Source: Bryobacterales bacterium (lineage in GTDB: Bacteria; Acidobacteriota; Terriglobia; Bryobacterales; Bryobacteraceae). From it: a DNA stretch of 61,430 nt. Made by a program: the position numbers and the translations under genes. The stretch covers positions 1 through 61,430 of the forward strand of contig JADZCI010000065.1 in the NCBI GenBank assembly GCA_020851655.1, read 5' to 3'. Numbering within the stretch: position 1 is the first letter of the stretch; each line of letters starts with the position of its first letter. The notes under the pieces are model-generated. The model searched no databases. It saw only the letters and a program-made list of their open reading frames with translations, and was not told the origin of the DNA. Shown here piece by piece: positions 51,348-59,333 of this stretch.

Positions 51348-53168
51348 CTACATAGGCGAGAGTCCGGTCCTTCGCAGAAGGTCGTGAAATCGCTTATCCG
51401 AACGAAGAGGATCCACCTTCGGCCAGGCGCCGATGCAGGCAAGCATGTTCGATCGTTCGAGGTACGCCTTCTCCAACCAGGCGAAGGCCCGGTCGTGATC
51501 GCCCAGGGCCATGTAGGGACCCACGAAGGACGCCGCCGGCACATACTGGGTTCGAGCGATCTCGAACATCTCGCGAAGCAGTCTTAAGGAATCCGCCTTT
51601 CGCCCGGCCTCGGCGTACGTGGAACAGAGCGTGCCGAGCACCGAAGGGCTTCGATTGGACAATTCCACGGCCCGCTCCAGCGCATCAATGGACTCCTGAA
51701 ACCTGGATTTCTGGGCGTATGCCATGCCGAGTTGCCAAAGGCCCCACAAGTAGTTCGGGTCAATTGTCAGGACGGTCCTAAACTGCTCGATGGCTTCGTC
51801 GTAGCGCCGGTCGAAATGCAGGATCCAGCCGACTTGTGTTTTTACAATCAGAGACAGGGGATCCAGTTCCTCGGCTTTGCGGATCTCGGCCACAGCCTCA
51901 TCGCCGCGGCCGCGGAAAGCAAGGTAGAAGGCGTACCACTGATGGGCTTGGGGGTAGCTGGCGTTGAGTTGCAGCGATCGCCTCAGCCCTTCCTCCGCCG
52001 CCTGCCAATCCCAGTCGAAGAGTCTGGCGTAAGCGAGGGCGGCGTGAGCTTCGGCCAGTTCGGGATCGATGGCCAGCGCCCGCCGGGCCGCCGCAATCGC
52101 CAGCGGCCTGGACTCGGACGGCGGCCGGGCGCCGATCAGCACCGTGCCGAGCTGGTTGTAGCAATCGGCCAGGCCAGCGTAGGCCGGAGCGTAGTTTGGG
52201 TCCAACTCGATCGCTTTCTCAAAGCTGGAAATCGCGCGCCGGATCGCCCCTTCCGTCCTTCTGTTCCAGGCGAGCCGGCCGCGCTGGTAGTGAGCGTAGG
52301 CTTCCGGGTTGACGGTCCCGGTGCGGAAAACTTCGCGATTCGGCGTCCCGTCAAGATCCAGTCCGGCGCTGGCGAGTATCGCTCGTCCGATCTCGCTCTG
52401 GACTGCCAGGACGCTGCTGATCTCCCGATCGTACGTTGCCGACCAAAGGTGGTATCCATCGGCAACCCGGTTGAGTTGAGCCGTGATCCGAAACTTGTTC
52501 CCATCCTTCCGGATGCTTCCTTCGAGGATCGCCTCTACGCCCAGGCGCTTTCCGATCTCCCGAATGTCCATCACCTTGCCTTTGAATTGGAAAGCTGAAG
52601 TTCGCCCTGGTACTCGCAGGCTTTCCACCGCTCCCAACATCTGGATCAGTTCTTCCGTCAGACCGTCGCTGAAGTGATCAATGTCGGCATCGGGACTCAT
52701 GTTGACGAACGGCAGCACCGCGACAGAGCGAACTTTCCGTGGGGCGTTCCGCGTGGGATGTCTCGCAACGATAAGGTATCCCGCCAGGCAGGCGAGGCAA
52801 ACTACTAATGTCAGGGCGGCGATCCTTGGAGACCATCCCCTCCCGCGCTTCGTCTTGACCTCAGCCGCGAACCTGTACCCGCTCTTTGGGACCGTTTCGA
52901 TGTAGTCGTGTCCCCCGGGAGACATCCCAAGAGCTTTTCTCACAAGAGACACATGCTGGGTGAGGTTGCCTTCATCCGCACATTTGTCGAGCCACACGGC
53001 ACGGAGCAGATCTTCCTTGGTCACCAGCGATCCAGGCTGCTGAACGAGCGCGGCGAGAACGTCGAGGGCCCTTGGACACAGCGGGACAGCTTGCCCGCCG
53101 CGCGTTAGCGTACGCTTTCCAGGATCCAGTCGAAAATCGTCGAATTCGTAAACGCCCTTCGGAATCAT
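51348..53168 (-). CDS. Winged-helix/TPR membrane one-component regulator (CadC-like), copy 1
   Basis: A 606-residue paralogue of the next gene: winged helix (about 5-98; LCPRALDVLAALVQQPGSLV, YIETVPKSGYRFAAEV), one TM helix (about 113-132), a TolB-like domain (AVLPFVNMSPDADIDHFSDG, then AFQFKGKVMDIREIGKRLGV) and TPRs (e.g. LDPNYAPAYAGLADCYNQLG). ATG 53168 is chosen over the TTG one codon earlier. Target genes unknown; the divergent HAF/beta-helix gene is a candidate. The pair clearly arose by tandem duplication and has diverged widely in sequence. Confidence 0.87.
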   Translation of the reverse strand: MIPKGVYEFDDFRLDPGKRTLTRGGQAVPLCPRALDVLAALVQQPGSLVTKEDLLRAVWLDKCADEGNLTQHVSLVRKALGMSPGGHDYIETVPKSGYRFAAEVKTKRGRGWSPRIAALTLVVCLACLAGYLIVARHPTRNAPRKVRSVAVLPFVNMSPDADIDHFSDGLTEELIQMLGAVESLRVPGRTSAFQFKGKVMDIREIGKRLGVEAILEGSIRKDGNKFRITAQLNRVADGYHLWSATYDREISSVLAVQSEIGRAILASAGLDLDGTPNREVFRTGTVNPEAYAHYQRGRLAWNRRTEGAIRRAISSFEKAIELDPNYAPAYAGLADCYNQLGTVLIGARPPSESRPLAIAAARRALAIDPELAEAHAALAYARLFDWDWQAAEEGLRRSLQLNASYPQAHQWYAFYLAFRGRGDEAVAEIRKAEELDPLSLIVKTQVGWILHFDRRYDEAIEQFRTVLTIDPNYLWGLWQLGMAYAQKSRFQESIDALERAVELSNRSPSVLGTLCSTYAEAGRKADSLRLLREMFEIARTQYVPAASFVGPYMALGDHDRAFAWLEKAYLERSNMLACIGAWPKVDPLRSDKRFHDLLRRTGLSPM

Positions 53169-53491
53169 CAACTTCTACCGCTCTTGCCCGCGTTGAGAAA
53201 ACTTTTAGCCTTCTTTGAAGACTCCGAAGGAGGGCTTGGACTACGGTGGGCACGGTCGATGAAAACCGGCCCGAGCATCAACGCCCGGCACTTGGAGCCC
53301 GGATTCCAGCTCCGATTGTACGGCCAAGGCCGGGCCGGTTCCAAGCAGAATGTTCATAAGGAGATGAACAAGTGATTCCGGTCATGTCGAGGCCACATGA
53401 GCAGTCCGGGCCGCCGGCGGCGATCGGGGTAACTGTCGTCCTTCAAGTGGAGGCTGCCTGGGCGATGACCTGACAAGAAAGGAACAGAATC
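53169..53491. other. Intergenic region between regulator and HAF-repeat genes
   Basis: About 320 nt in a divergent arrangement, so promoters for both sides should be here. A short frame (53184-53375) looks like chance. I see no clear -35/-10 pair. The ribosome site of the HAF gene (AAAGGA) lies near its end. Confidence 0.4.
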
Positions 53492-55255
53492 ATGAACCTC
53501 TCTACACACACGTACCTCGCGGCGCTCTGCCTTAGTCTGGCGTCCATTACCGCCGCCTCCGAAAGCGGCTTCACGCCAATCGACTACCCAGACGCCAAGT
53601 CGACGACGGCCCGGGCCATCAACAGCAGTGGCGACGTGGTCGGCAGCTTCACGGACAGTGCCGGGTTGAATCACGCCTTCCTGCTTCGCGGTGGCAAGTT
53701 CAGCGAGATTGCTTACCCCGATGCCCGGCAGACTTGGGCTCACGGGATCAATTCGCGCGGCGACATCGTCGGGCAGTACAGCAATGGGCAACGCGTCTAC
53801 GGGTTCCTGCTCAGCCAGGGAGCCTATGTGACGCTGGACTGCCCGCCATCGAGGTCGGCCAGTGCGTACGCCATTAACAACGCAGGCGAAGTCGCTGGCT
53901 ATGTTTACCCGCTGGATGCCGGAACGCCAGCACAGGGCGCCGTATGGAAGGCGGGCGTTTGCACTCAGTCCGAATACCGGCCGGAGGTGGCTAGAAGAAC
54001 GATGACTATGTTCTTTGGCATCAACGACTCCGGGGTGGTCGTCGGGCATTGGGGGACCGATGGAGGATCCTCGCACGGCATTGTCTACAACAAAGGCAAC
54101 TTTGCGGAGACCAACTATGGGGCGGGTGGCAACGTCATCAATTGGAGCATCAACAATGCGGGCCACATCGCCGGAAGGTTTGCCGATGGTTATGGTCGAG
54201 CCCACGGGTTTGTGCTCCGTGACGGCCGCATGACGCCGTTTCGTGTCCCTGATTCCAGGCAAACTCACGCGGTTGGCATCAACGATGCCGGTGATGTCGT
54301 CGGCGAATTTACCGACTCAGATGGCAAGGTCCGGGGCTACATGACGCGAGTCAGTCCGGCGGCGGCGCCTCCTCCGGTCATCGTCGTGGACGACGACGGC
54401 GCAGATTGTCCCGGCAGCCTGCGCACGATTCAGGAAGCCGTGTCGCGCGCCACGGCTGGTTCGACCATCCTGGTCTGCGCGGGGACCTACCGGGGCACGG
54501 TGAACATCGTGGGGGCGGATAAGAATGGAGTGCGGCTGATCGCCACCGGCCGCGAGGACGATGTGGTCCTGCAAGGAGACTACAGTGAGCGCGACGGCTT
54601 CCACCTGGAGGACGTCAACAACGTCCTCATCCGCGGTTTTACCGTCCGCGACTTTGGGAGAACGGCCACGACAGCCACTGTCTGGGGCGTTGGCAACCAG
54701 ATCAACCTGATGAACTCACACTACAACACCATCGAGCACAACCGCGTCATCAATGGCGACATGATGGGCATCATGTTGGTTGGGTCGGGCCATAACGTTG
54801 TTCAGAACAACCTCGCGTTTGTCAACAACAACAGCCTGGCGACCTGCGGGATTCACGTTGAAGGCGCTGGGTCGGTGGGCAATACCATCCGGCGCAACAT
54901 GACCGTCGGCAACAAGGTTGCCGGGATCATGATCCGGGGAGTGGGCCCGGGCAACTCCGTCACGGACAATACCGTTGTCAGCAACGGCCGGTTCGGCATC
55001 GACGTGCAGAACACGAGAGAGATTTGGATCGAGGGCAACCGCGTCAGCTACAACCGGGGCTTCTGGGGTACGTCGCCGGGCGGCCAGATGCCGGGTCTGG
55101 GCATCAACCTGGTGAACCTGGATCAAGCCACCGTGTTTGACAATCGGGCGCGGAGTAACACCGGGACAGACCTCAACTCGGATGGCAAGGGCCAAAACCG
55201 GATTGAGGCCAACGCGTGCGACACCACTACGCTTGCGGGCGCTTGCCAGAACTAA
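53492..55255 (+). CDS. Secreted HAF-repeat plus right-handed beta-helix protein
   Basis: A 587-residue exported protein (signal peptide LAALCLSLASITAAS). Residues about 25-290 contain six HAF repeats, each with the core xINxxGxVVG: AINSSGDVVG, GINSRGDIVG, AINNAGEVAG, GINDSGVVVG, SINNAGHIAG, GINDAGDVVG. After an Ala/Pro linker at about 291, the rest is a parallel beta-helix of the NosD/pectate-lyase type. It begins with the characteristic CPGSLRTIQEAVSRA...ILVCAGTYRG and continues with N-rich turns (YNTIEHNRVING, HNVVQNN). Beta-helix proteins of this type bind or cleave polysaccharides. AAAGGA precedes the ATG. Confidence 0.85.
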   Translation: MNLSTHTYLAALCLSLASITAASESGFTPIDYPDAKSTTARAINSSGDVVGSFTDSAGLNHAFLLRGGKFSEIAYPDARQTWAHGINSRGDIVGQYSNGQRVYGFLLSQGAYVTLDCPPSRSASAYAINNAGEVAGYVYPLDAGTPAQGAVWKAGVCTQSEYRPEVARRTMTMFFGINDSGVVVGHWGTDGGSSHGIVYNKGNFAETNYGAGGNVINWSINNAGHIAGRFADGYGRAHGFVLRDGRMTPFRVPDSRQTHAVGINDAGDVVGEFTDSDGKVRGYMTRVSPAAAPPPVIVVDDDGADCPGSLRTIQEAVSRATAGSTILVCAGTYRGTVNIVGADKNGVRLIATGREDDVVLQGDYSERDGFHLEDVNNVLIRGFTVRDFGRTATTATVWGVGNQINLMNSHYNTIEHNRVINGDMMGIMLVGSGHNVVQNNLAFVNNNSLATCGIHVEGAGSVGNTIRRNMTVGNKVAGIMIRGVGPGNSVTDNTVVSNGRFGIDVQNTREIWIEGNRVSYNRGFWGTSPGGQMPGLGINLVNLDQATVFDNRARSNTGTDLNSDGKGQNRIEANACDTTTLAGACQN

Positions 55256-55322
55256 GAAGAGCCTACTCGGCGCCCGTGGAGACCCGGATACCGCGGCGAG
55301 CTTGAGGCGCAGTACGCCGGCT

Positions 55323-55709
55323 TCAATAGGTGCTCGCCGGCGGTATCCGGTTGAGCAAGTTTAGATGAACAATCCTGGTTTGACGCGGAAGAACTCGCCC
55401 GAGCCTGCGGGCTTGTTCGGCGCTGATCTTCCGCTTTCCATTCAGGGCTTCATTGACGTGGCTGCGTTGGCCGAAAATCGGCAGCAGATCGGTGGGCGAA
55501 CGTCCAGGCTGTTCGATTAAAAACCGGAGGATTTCTGCTGGCGTGCTGTTATCAGGGGGAAGGGCGTGGCGCCGGTCATAGTCCTGAATGAGGACGCCGA
55601 GCAGGTCTTTCAGCTTCTGCTCTGCCGGGCCGAGGCGCTTCTTGGAGAACAGTTCGCCAAACTTGGCGAGGATGGCATCGTATTGCTCCCCGGTGTCGAT
55701 GCGAGGCAT
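55323..55709 (-). CDS. HigA-like antitoxin / HTH regulator (COG5499), no toxin gene adjacent
   Basis: A 128-residue protein of the COG5499 type. It has an N-terminal helical domain (about 1-65, EQYDAILAKFGELF) followed by an HTH of the Xre kind (GRSPTDLLPIFGQRSHVNEALNGKRKIS). That HTH is the hallmark of HigA antitoxins paired with RelE/HigB toxins. No HigB gene lies on either side. ATG 55709 has GAGG upstream; the ATG at 55730 lies 3 nt from the tRNA end and has no ribosome site. It could be an orphan antitoxin left after toxin loss, or a stand-alone regulator. Confidence 0.78.
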   Translation of the reverse strand: MPRIDTGEQYDAILAKFGELFSKKRLGPAEQKLKDLLGVLIQDYDRRHALPPDNSTPAEILRFLIEQPGRSPTDLLPIFGQRSHVNEALNGKRKISAEQARRLGRVLPRQTRIVHLNLLNRIPPASTY

Positions 55710-55733
55710 GCCCTCGGTGACCCTGCTCATGAG

Positions 55734-55810
55734 TGGTGGGCGCGACAGGACTCGAACCTGTGACCTCCTGCGTGTGAAGCAGGCGCTCTAACCAACTGAG
55801 CTACGCGCCC
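55734..55810 (-). tRNA. tRNA-Val (anticodon CAC)
   Basis: Read on the minus strand it folds as a standard cloverleaf: acceptor stem GGGCGCG/CGCGCCC, D arm with AGCTCAGTTGGTTAGAGC, anticodon stem CCTGC/GCAGG with loop TTCACAC (anticodon CAC, valine GTG codon), and T arm with GGTTCGAATCC. The discriminator is A and the CCA end is encoded. It is the only tRNA in the window. The HigA-like gene follows immediately downstream. Confidence 0.97.
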
Positions 55811-55827
55811 GGAATGGCGGAATCTTC

Positions 55828-55833
55828 AGTATA
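55828..55833 (-). promoter_or_regulatory. Candidate -10 element of the tRNA-Val promoter
   Basis: TATACT on the minus strand, ending 17 nt upstream of the tRNA 5' end, so that transcription would start about 10 nt before the mature tRNA. The -35 element is not clear. Confidence 0.4.
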
Positions 55834-55961
55834 CCTTCATCCGCTTCACGCCGGACATCGGTATCATCGAAGAATCAGCCTGGGCGGCCGGTCAGAACGC
55901 GCTTCTCAAAGGGCATCAGGATGCCCGGACACCAGGCCATCCGCTTTGAAGGAGTCAAGAC

Positions 55962-56732
55962 TTGAACGGCGCCATCGCATATTTTGAAAAGGCCGCCGCG
56001 CTGCTCGAAAACCTGCGCCGGAACGAACTAGAAAACATCAGCCGCGCGGCCTCGATTTGCACCGGCAGCATCGCCAAGGGCGGCCTGGTGTTTCTTTTCG
56101 GCAACGGGCATTCGCGCATGATGTGCGAAGAAATGACGCCGCGGCAAGGGTGCTTCACCGGCTGGGTGGCGCTGGTGGAACTGGCGCTCTCCAACCATGC
56201 CAACATTGTCGGATCCAACGGTCTGCGCGCACCGCTGTTGCTCGAGAAGTACGAAGGCTATGCCGGTGAGATCCTGAAGGGCTTCGCCTTCGGCCCGCAC
56301 GATGCGTTCATTGTGATTTCCACCAGCGGGATCCGGCCTGTGATTGTCGAAATGGCGATGGGCGCGCGGAGCCGTGGGCTTCCGGTCATCGGCGTCGTGT
56401 CCCGCCAGCACTGCGAGCAATCCGCCGCCGCGCATTCGTCCGGCAAGAAGTTGATCGACGTTTCCGACGTTGTCATCGACAATCAATGCCCGCCGGGCGA
56501 TTGCGTACATGAAATTGAAGGCCTGGAATGGCGCACCGGGCCTACCTCGACCGTGACCGGGGCGATGATCATTAACATGCTGCGCTGCGAGGTGGCCGAG
56601 CGGCTGGTGGCCCTCGGCAAGAAGCCGGTCATGCTTCCCAGCCACCAGTTTGTCGGCCACGCGAGCGCTGCCCAGGCGTTGGAGGAATTCTATGAGGCCT
56701 ACCGCCGGAGCCTCGCACACCTGTATGCTTAA
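55962..56732 (+). CDS. SIS-domain sugar-phosphate isomerase/binding protein
   Basis: A 256-residue SIS (sugar isomerase) protein of the UPF0309-like group. It has FLFGNGHSRMMCEEM near the N-terminus, the SIS strand-loop AFIVISTSGIRPVIVEMAMGARSRGLPVIGVVS, and the LEWRTGPTSTVTGAMIINML helix. SIS domains bind phospho-sugars, mostly phospho-amino sugars, in isomerases or regulators. The start is a TTG, supported by AAGGAG at 55949-55954 7 nt before it. It is the first gene of a five-gene operon with gaps of 0-5 nt. Confidence 0.88.
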   Translation: MNGAIAYFEKAAALLENLRRNELENISRAASICTGSIAKGGLVFLFGNGHSRMMCEEMTPRQGCFTGWVALVELALSNHANIVGSNGLRAPLLLEKYEGYAGEILKGFAFGPHDAFIVISTSGIRPVIVEMAMGARSRGLPVIGVVSRQHCEQSAAAHSSGKKLIDVSDVVIDNQCPPGDCVHEIEGLEWRTGPTSTVTGAMIINMLRCEVAERLVALGKKPVMLPSHQFVGHASAAQALEEFYEAYRRSLAHLYA

Positions 56733-56737
56733 GCGCG

Positions 56738-57511
56738 ATGTCACTGCTCAGACGTGAAGAAAAGGTATGGTTGATCACCGGCTCCTCGGGCATTGGCGCC
56801 GCCACAGCCAGGCTGGCCGCCCGGCGGCGCGTCCTGCCCTTCATCTGCGCGCTGGACGTTCAGCAATGCAAGGACCTCGCCGCGGAGTTGGGAGACGTCA
56901 ACGCCTGGCATGCCGGCGACCTGACTCAGCCGGAGGTGGCCGAATGGGGAGTGATGGCCTGCCTGGAACGCTACGGCAAGGTGGATGCGGTGTTCAACGT
57001 TGCCGGCGGGAGCGGAAGAAAGTTCGGTGACGGCCCGCTGCACCAGGTCACCGACGAAGGATGGCGAAAAACGCTGGACATGAATCTCACCACCATGTTC
57101 AACGTGTCGCGCGTTGTCCTGCCGCTGATGATGGAGCGGCGCACCGGCAACATTCTCAACATGGCCACGGTCACGGCGTTCTCGCCCGAACCAAAGCATT
57201 TCGCCACGCACGCTTACGCGGCGTCCAAGGGTGGCGCCATCGCCATGACAAGGTCGATGGCGGCCTATTACGCCGAGTACGGAATTCGCGTCAACGCCCT
57301 GGCGCCGGGGCTGGTGCGAACCCCGATGAGCTTGCGCGCGCAGGAGGACGAGACCATCCTGGAATTCATGAAGACCAAGCAACCGCTGGCCGAGGAACGC
57401 CTCATCGAACCGGAAGATGTCGCCCGCGCCGCCGTGTTCCTGATGAGCGATGAGGCGCGGCATATCACCGGAGAGGTTCTGCCGGTGGACGCCGGGTGGC
57501 AACTGAGATAG
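56738..57511 (+). CDS. Short-chain dehydrogenase/reductase (SDR)
   Basis: A 257-residue classical SDR. The cofactor motif is LITGSSGIGAATARLAARRR (TGxxxGIG), NVAGG follows, and the catalytic YxxxK is in HAYAASKGGAIAMT. The usual catalytic Ser position lies in NMATVTAFS, where Thr or a shifted Ser may serve. The end RHITGEVLPVDAGWQLR is typical of sugar/polyol and 3-oxoacyl reductases. The Arg-rich segment after the glycine motif hints at NADP. In this operon it may oxidise or reduce a sugar intermediate. It lies 5 nt after the SIS gene. Confidence 0.9.
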   Translation: MSLLRREEKVWLITGSSGIGAATARLAARRRVLPFICALDVQQCKDLAAELGDVNAWHAGDLTQPEVAEWGVMACLERYGKVDAVFNVAGGSGRKFGDGPLHQVTDEGWRKTLDMNLTTMFNVSRVVLPLMMERRTGNILNMATVTAFSPEPKHFATHAYAASKGGAIAMTRSMAAYYAEYGIRVNALAPGLVRTPMSLRAQEDETILEFMKTKQPLAEERLIEPEDVARAAVFLMSDEARHITGEVLPVDAGWQLR

Positions 57512-57513
57512 CG

Positions 57514-58536
57514 ATGCAGCCTCGTCCATTGCGCACTACGGTGATTGGAAGCTACCCGTTTCCGGGCTGGTTGGAACTGGCCTCGGAGCAACTCGACCGC
57601 TTTGGACCCGCCGACCTGGCGGAACTCCAGGACGACGCGGTGGCCGCCGCGATTCACGACCAGGTGGCGGCCGGCCTGGACGTGATCACCGATGGTGAGC
57701 AAACGCGCCTGGATTTCAACCTGTCGTTCTACGGCTACATCGAGGGCATCGATCGCGAAAAGACCCCACCGCGCCGCTTCGGCCCCGCGGCGCACGATCA
57801 GCGCGGCAAACACAAAATTGTAGGCGAACTGCGCGCTCCCCGCGGCCTGGGAGTGGTCGAAGAGTTCCTGCGGTTGAAGCGCCTGGCGCCCGCGGGTCCG
57901 GTGCTCAAGGCGAGCGTTCCGGGACCGTACACCCTTAGCGGGCGGCTGGAAGGCGCCGATCGTTATCACACCACCGAGCAACTCCTGCCCCTGGTCCGGA
58001 CTGAGTTGGAACGTCTCATCGAGGCGGGCTGCGCCGAGATCACGGTCGACGAGCCCTCGATGAGCTGCTACGCGTGGAAGGAAGACCCCAAGCGCTTTGT
58101 TGGCATCTTCAATCGCACGGTCGAGCCCGCAGTGGGCCGCTGCCGCCTGTCCACCCATCTTTGCTTCGGCAACTACAAGGGGCGGGCAGTCGGACCGCGG
58201 CAGTATGCGCCGATGTTTCCCGCCTTCCGCGATCTTGCGGTGGACGAGATCCACCTCGAGATGGCCAGCCGTGAGTTTTCAGAGCTGGCGCTCATTGGCG
58301 CAATTGCGCAGGCGCGCGATGTTTCGGTCGGCATTATCGACGTGAAGAGTTACTATGTTGAGAGCCCCGCCGACGTGGCCGCGAGGGTCAGACGCTGTCT
58401 GGAGTTCGCACCGCCTGAACGGCTCTCGTTTGCGCCCGATTGCGGGCTCAGCCAAACCGCACGCTGGGCCGCCCGGCAAAAGCTGGCCAACATGGTTGCG
58501 GGAGTCGCCATGGTCCGGTCCGAACGAGGCATCTGA
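57514..58536 (+). CDS. Core-MetE / cobalamin-independent methionine synthase C-terminal-like protein
   Basis: A 340-residue protein equal to the catalytic C-terminal half of MetE only: TVIGSYPFPGWLE, DVITDGEQTRLDF, then SVPGPYTLSGRL and DEPSMSCYAW. The zinc ligands are present: H215 and C217 (STHLCFG), E249 (IHLEMAS) and C310 (APDCGLSQ). Such short forms transfer methyl groups to homocysteine from donors other than polyglutamyl-methyl-THF, or act on different thiols or sugars. It lies 2 nt after the SDR gene and touches the MBL gene, an unexpected place for methionine synthesis. ATG 57514 is used; the frame is open slightly upstream inside the SDR gene. Confidence 0.9.
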   Translation: MQPRPLRTTVIGSYPFPGWLELASEQLDRFGPADLAELQDDAVAAAIHDQVAAGLDVITDGEQTRLDFNLSFYGYIEGIDREKTPPRRFGPAAHDQRGKHKIVGELRAPRGLGVVEEFLRLKRLAPAGPVLKASVPGPYTLSGRLEGADRYHTTEQLLPLVRTELERLIEAGCAEITVDEPSMSCYAWKEDPKRFVGIFNRTVEPAVGRCRLSTHLCFGNYKGRAVGPRQYAPMFPAFRDLAVDEIHLEMASREFSELALIGAIAQARDVSVGIIDVKSYYVESPADVAARVRRCLEFAPPERLSFAPDCGLSQTARWAARQKLANMVAGVAMVRSERGI

Positions 58537-59331
58537 ATGTTGCAGCCACTCCTGCGGGACGATCAGTTCGTCGCTGACGTTCAGAGTGGCGGCGAACCGC
58601 GAATCTGGTGGTTGGGCCAAAGCGGCTTCCTGCTGCGCTGGCGCGGGCGCTTTGTCGCTTTTGACCCGTATCTGTCCGACTCATTAACCCGAAAGTACGC
58701 CGGTACGGACAAGCCTCACGTACGGATGACGGAGCGAGTTGTGGCGCCCGAAAAACTCGACTTTGTCGACGTGGCTACGTCCAGCCACAATCACACCGAT
58801 CATCTGGATGCGGAGACGCTGCTCGCGATGCGTCCCAAGGCGCTCCTGATTCCTGAAGCGAACCGGGACTTCGTGGCGCGGCGCCTGGGCTGCGATCCGG
58901 CGTGGCCCACCGGTTTGTCCGACGGCCAGCCGGTGGAACTGTGCGGGATCCGATTTCATGGCATCGCCTCCGCGCACGAGCAGGTCGAACCCGGATTTCT
59001 CGGTTATGTGGCGGATCTGAACGGCTATCACATCTATCATCCCGGCGACACGGTTCTTTACGACGGGTTGATCGTGAAACTCAGCCGCTTTCACATCGAT
59101 CTTGCGCTCTTGCCGATCAACGGCTCGCTGCCGTCGCGCCGCGTGGCCGGCAACTTGTGGGGCAGGGAAGCGGCGTGGCTGGCCAAGGAAATCGGCGCCC
59201 GCCTCGCCGTGCCGTGCCATTACGGCATGTTCGAGTTCAACAGCGTGACGCCGGATGAGTTTCAAGACGAGTGCCGGCGCCTGGACGTCCACCACAGAAT
59301 TCTCCAGAACGGAGAGGGACTCAACCTGTAG
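58537..59331 (+). CDS. Metallo-beta-lactamase fold hydrolase, UlaG-like
   Basis: A 264-residue MBL-fold enzyme with the metal motif TSSHNHTDHLD (HxHxDH) and further metal ligands in YHPGDTVLYDG and VPCHYGMF. The beginning, IWWLGQSGFLLRWRGRFVAFDPYLSD, is that of UlaG-type L-ascorbate-6-phosphate lactonases, and UlaG acts in sugar-acid catabolism. The ATG follows the stop of the previous gene directly (0 nt gap). The match fits a sugar-lactone hydrolysis step in the operon. Confidence 0.9.
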   Translation: MLQPLLRDDQFVADVQSGGEPRIWWLGQSGFLLRWRGRFVAFDPYLSDSLTRKYAGTDKPHVRMTERVVAPEKLDFVDVATSSHNHTDHLDAETLLAMRPKALLIPEANRDFVARRLGCDPAWPTGLSDGQPVELCGIRFHGIASAHEQVEPGFLGYVADLNGYHIYHPGDTVLYDGLIVKLSRFHIDLALLPINGSLPSRRVAGNLWGREAAWLAKEIGARLAVPCHYGMFEFNSVTPDEFQDECRRLDVHHRILQNGEGLNL

Positions 59332-59333
59332 CC

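Noticed and set aside
53184..53375. Short frame upstream of the HAF gene
   Set aside because: No ribosome site, low-complexity composition, and it spans the region where the promoters must lie.
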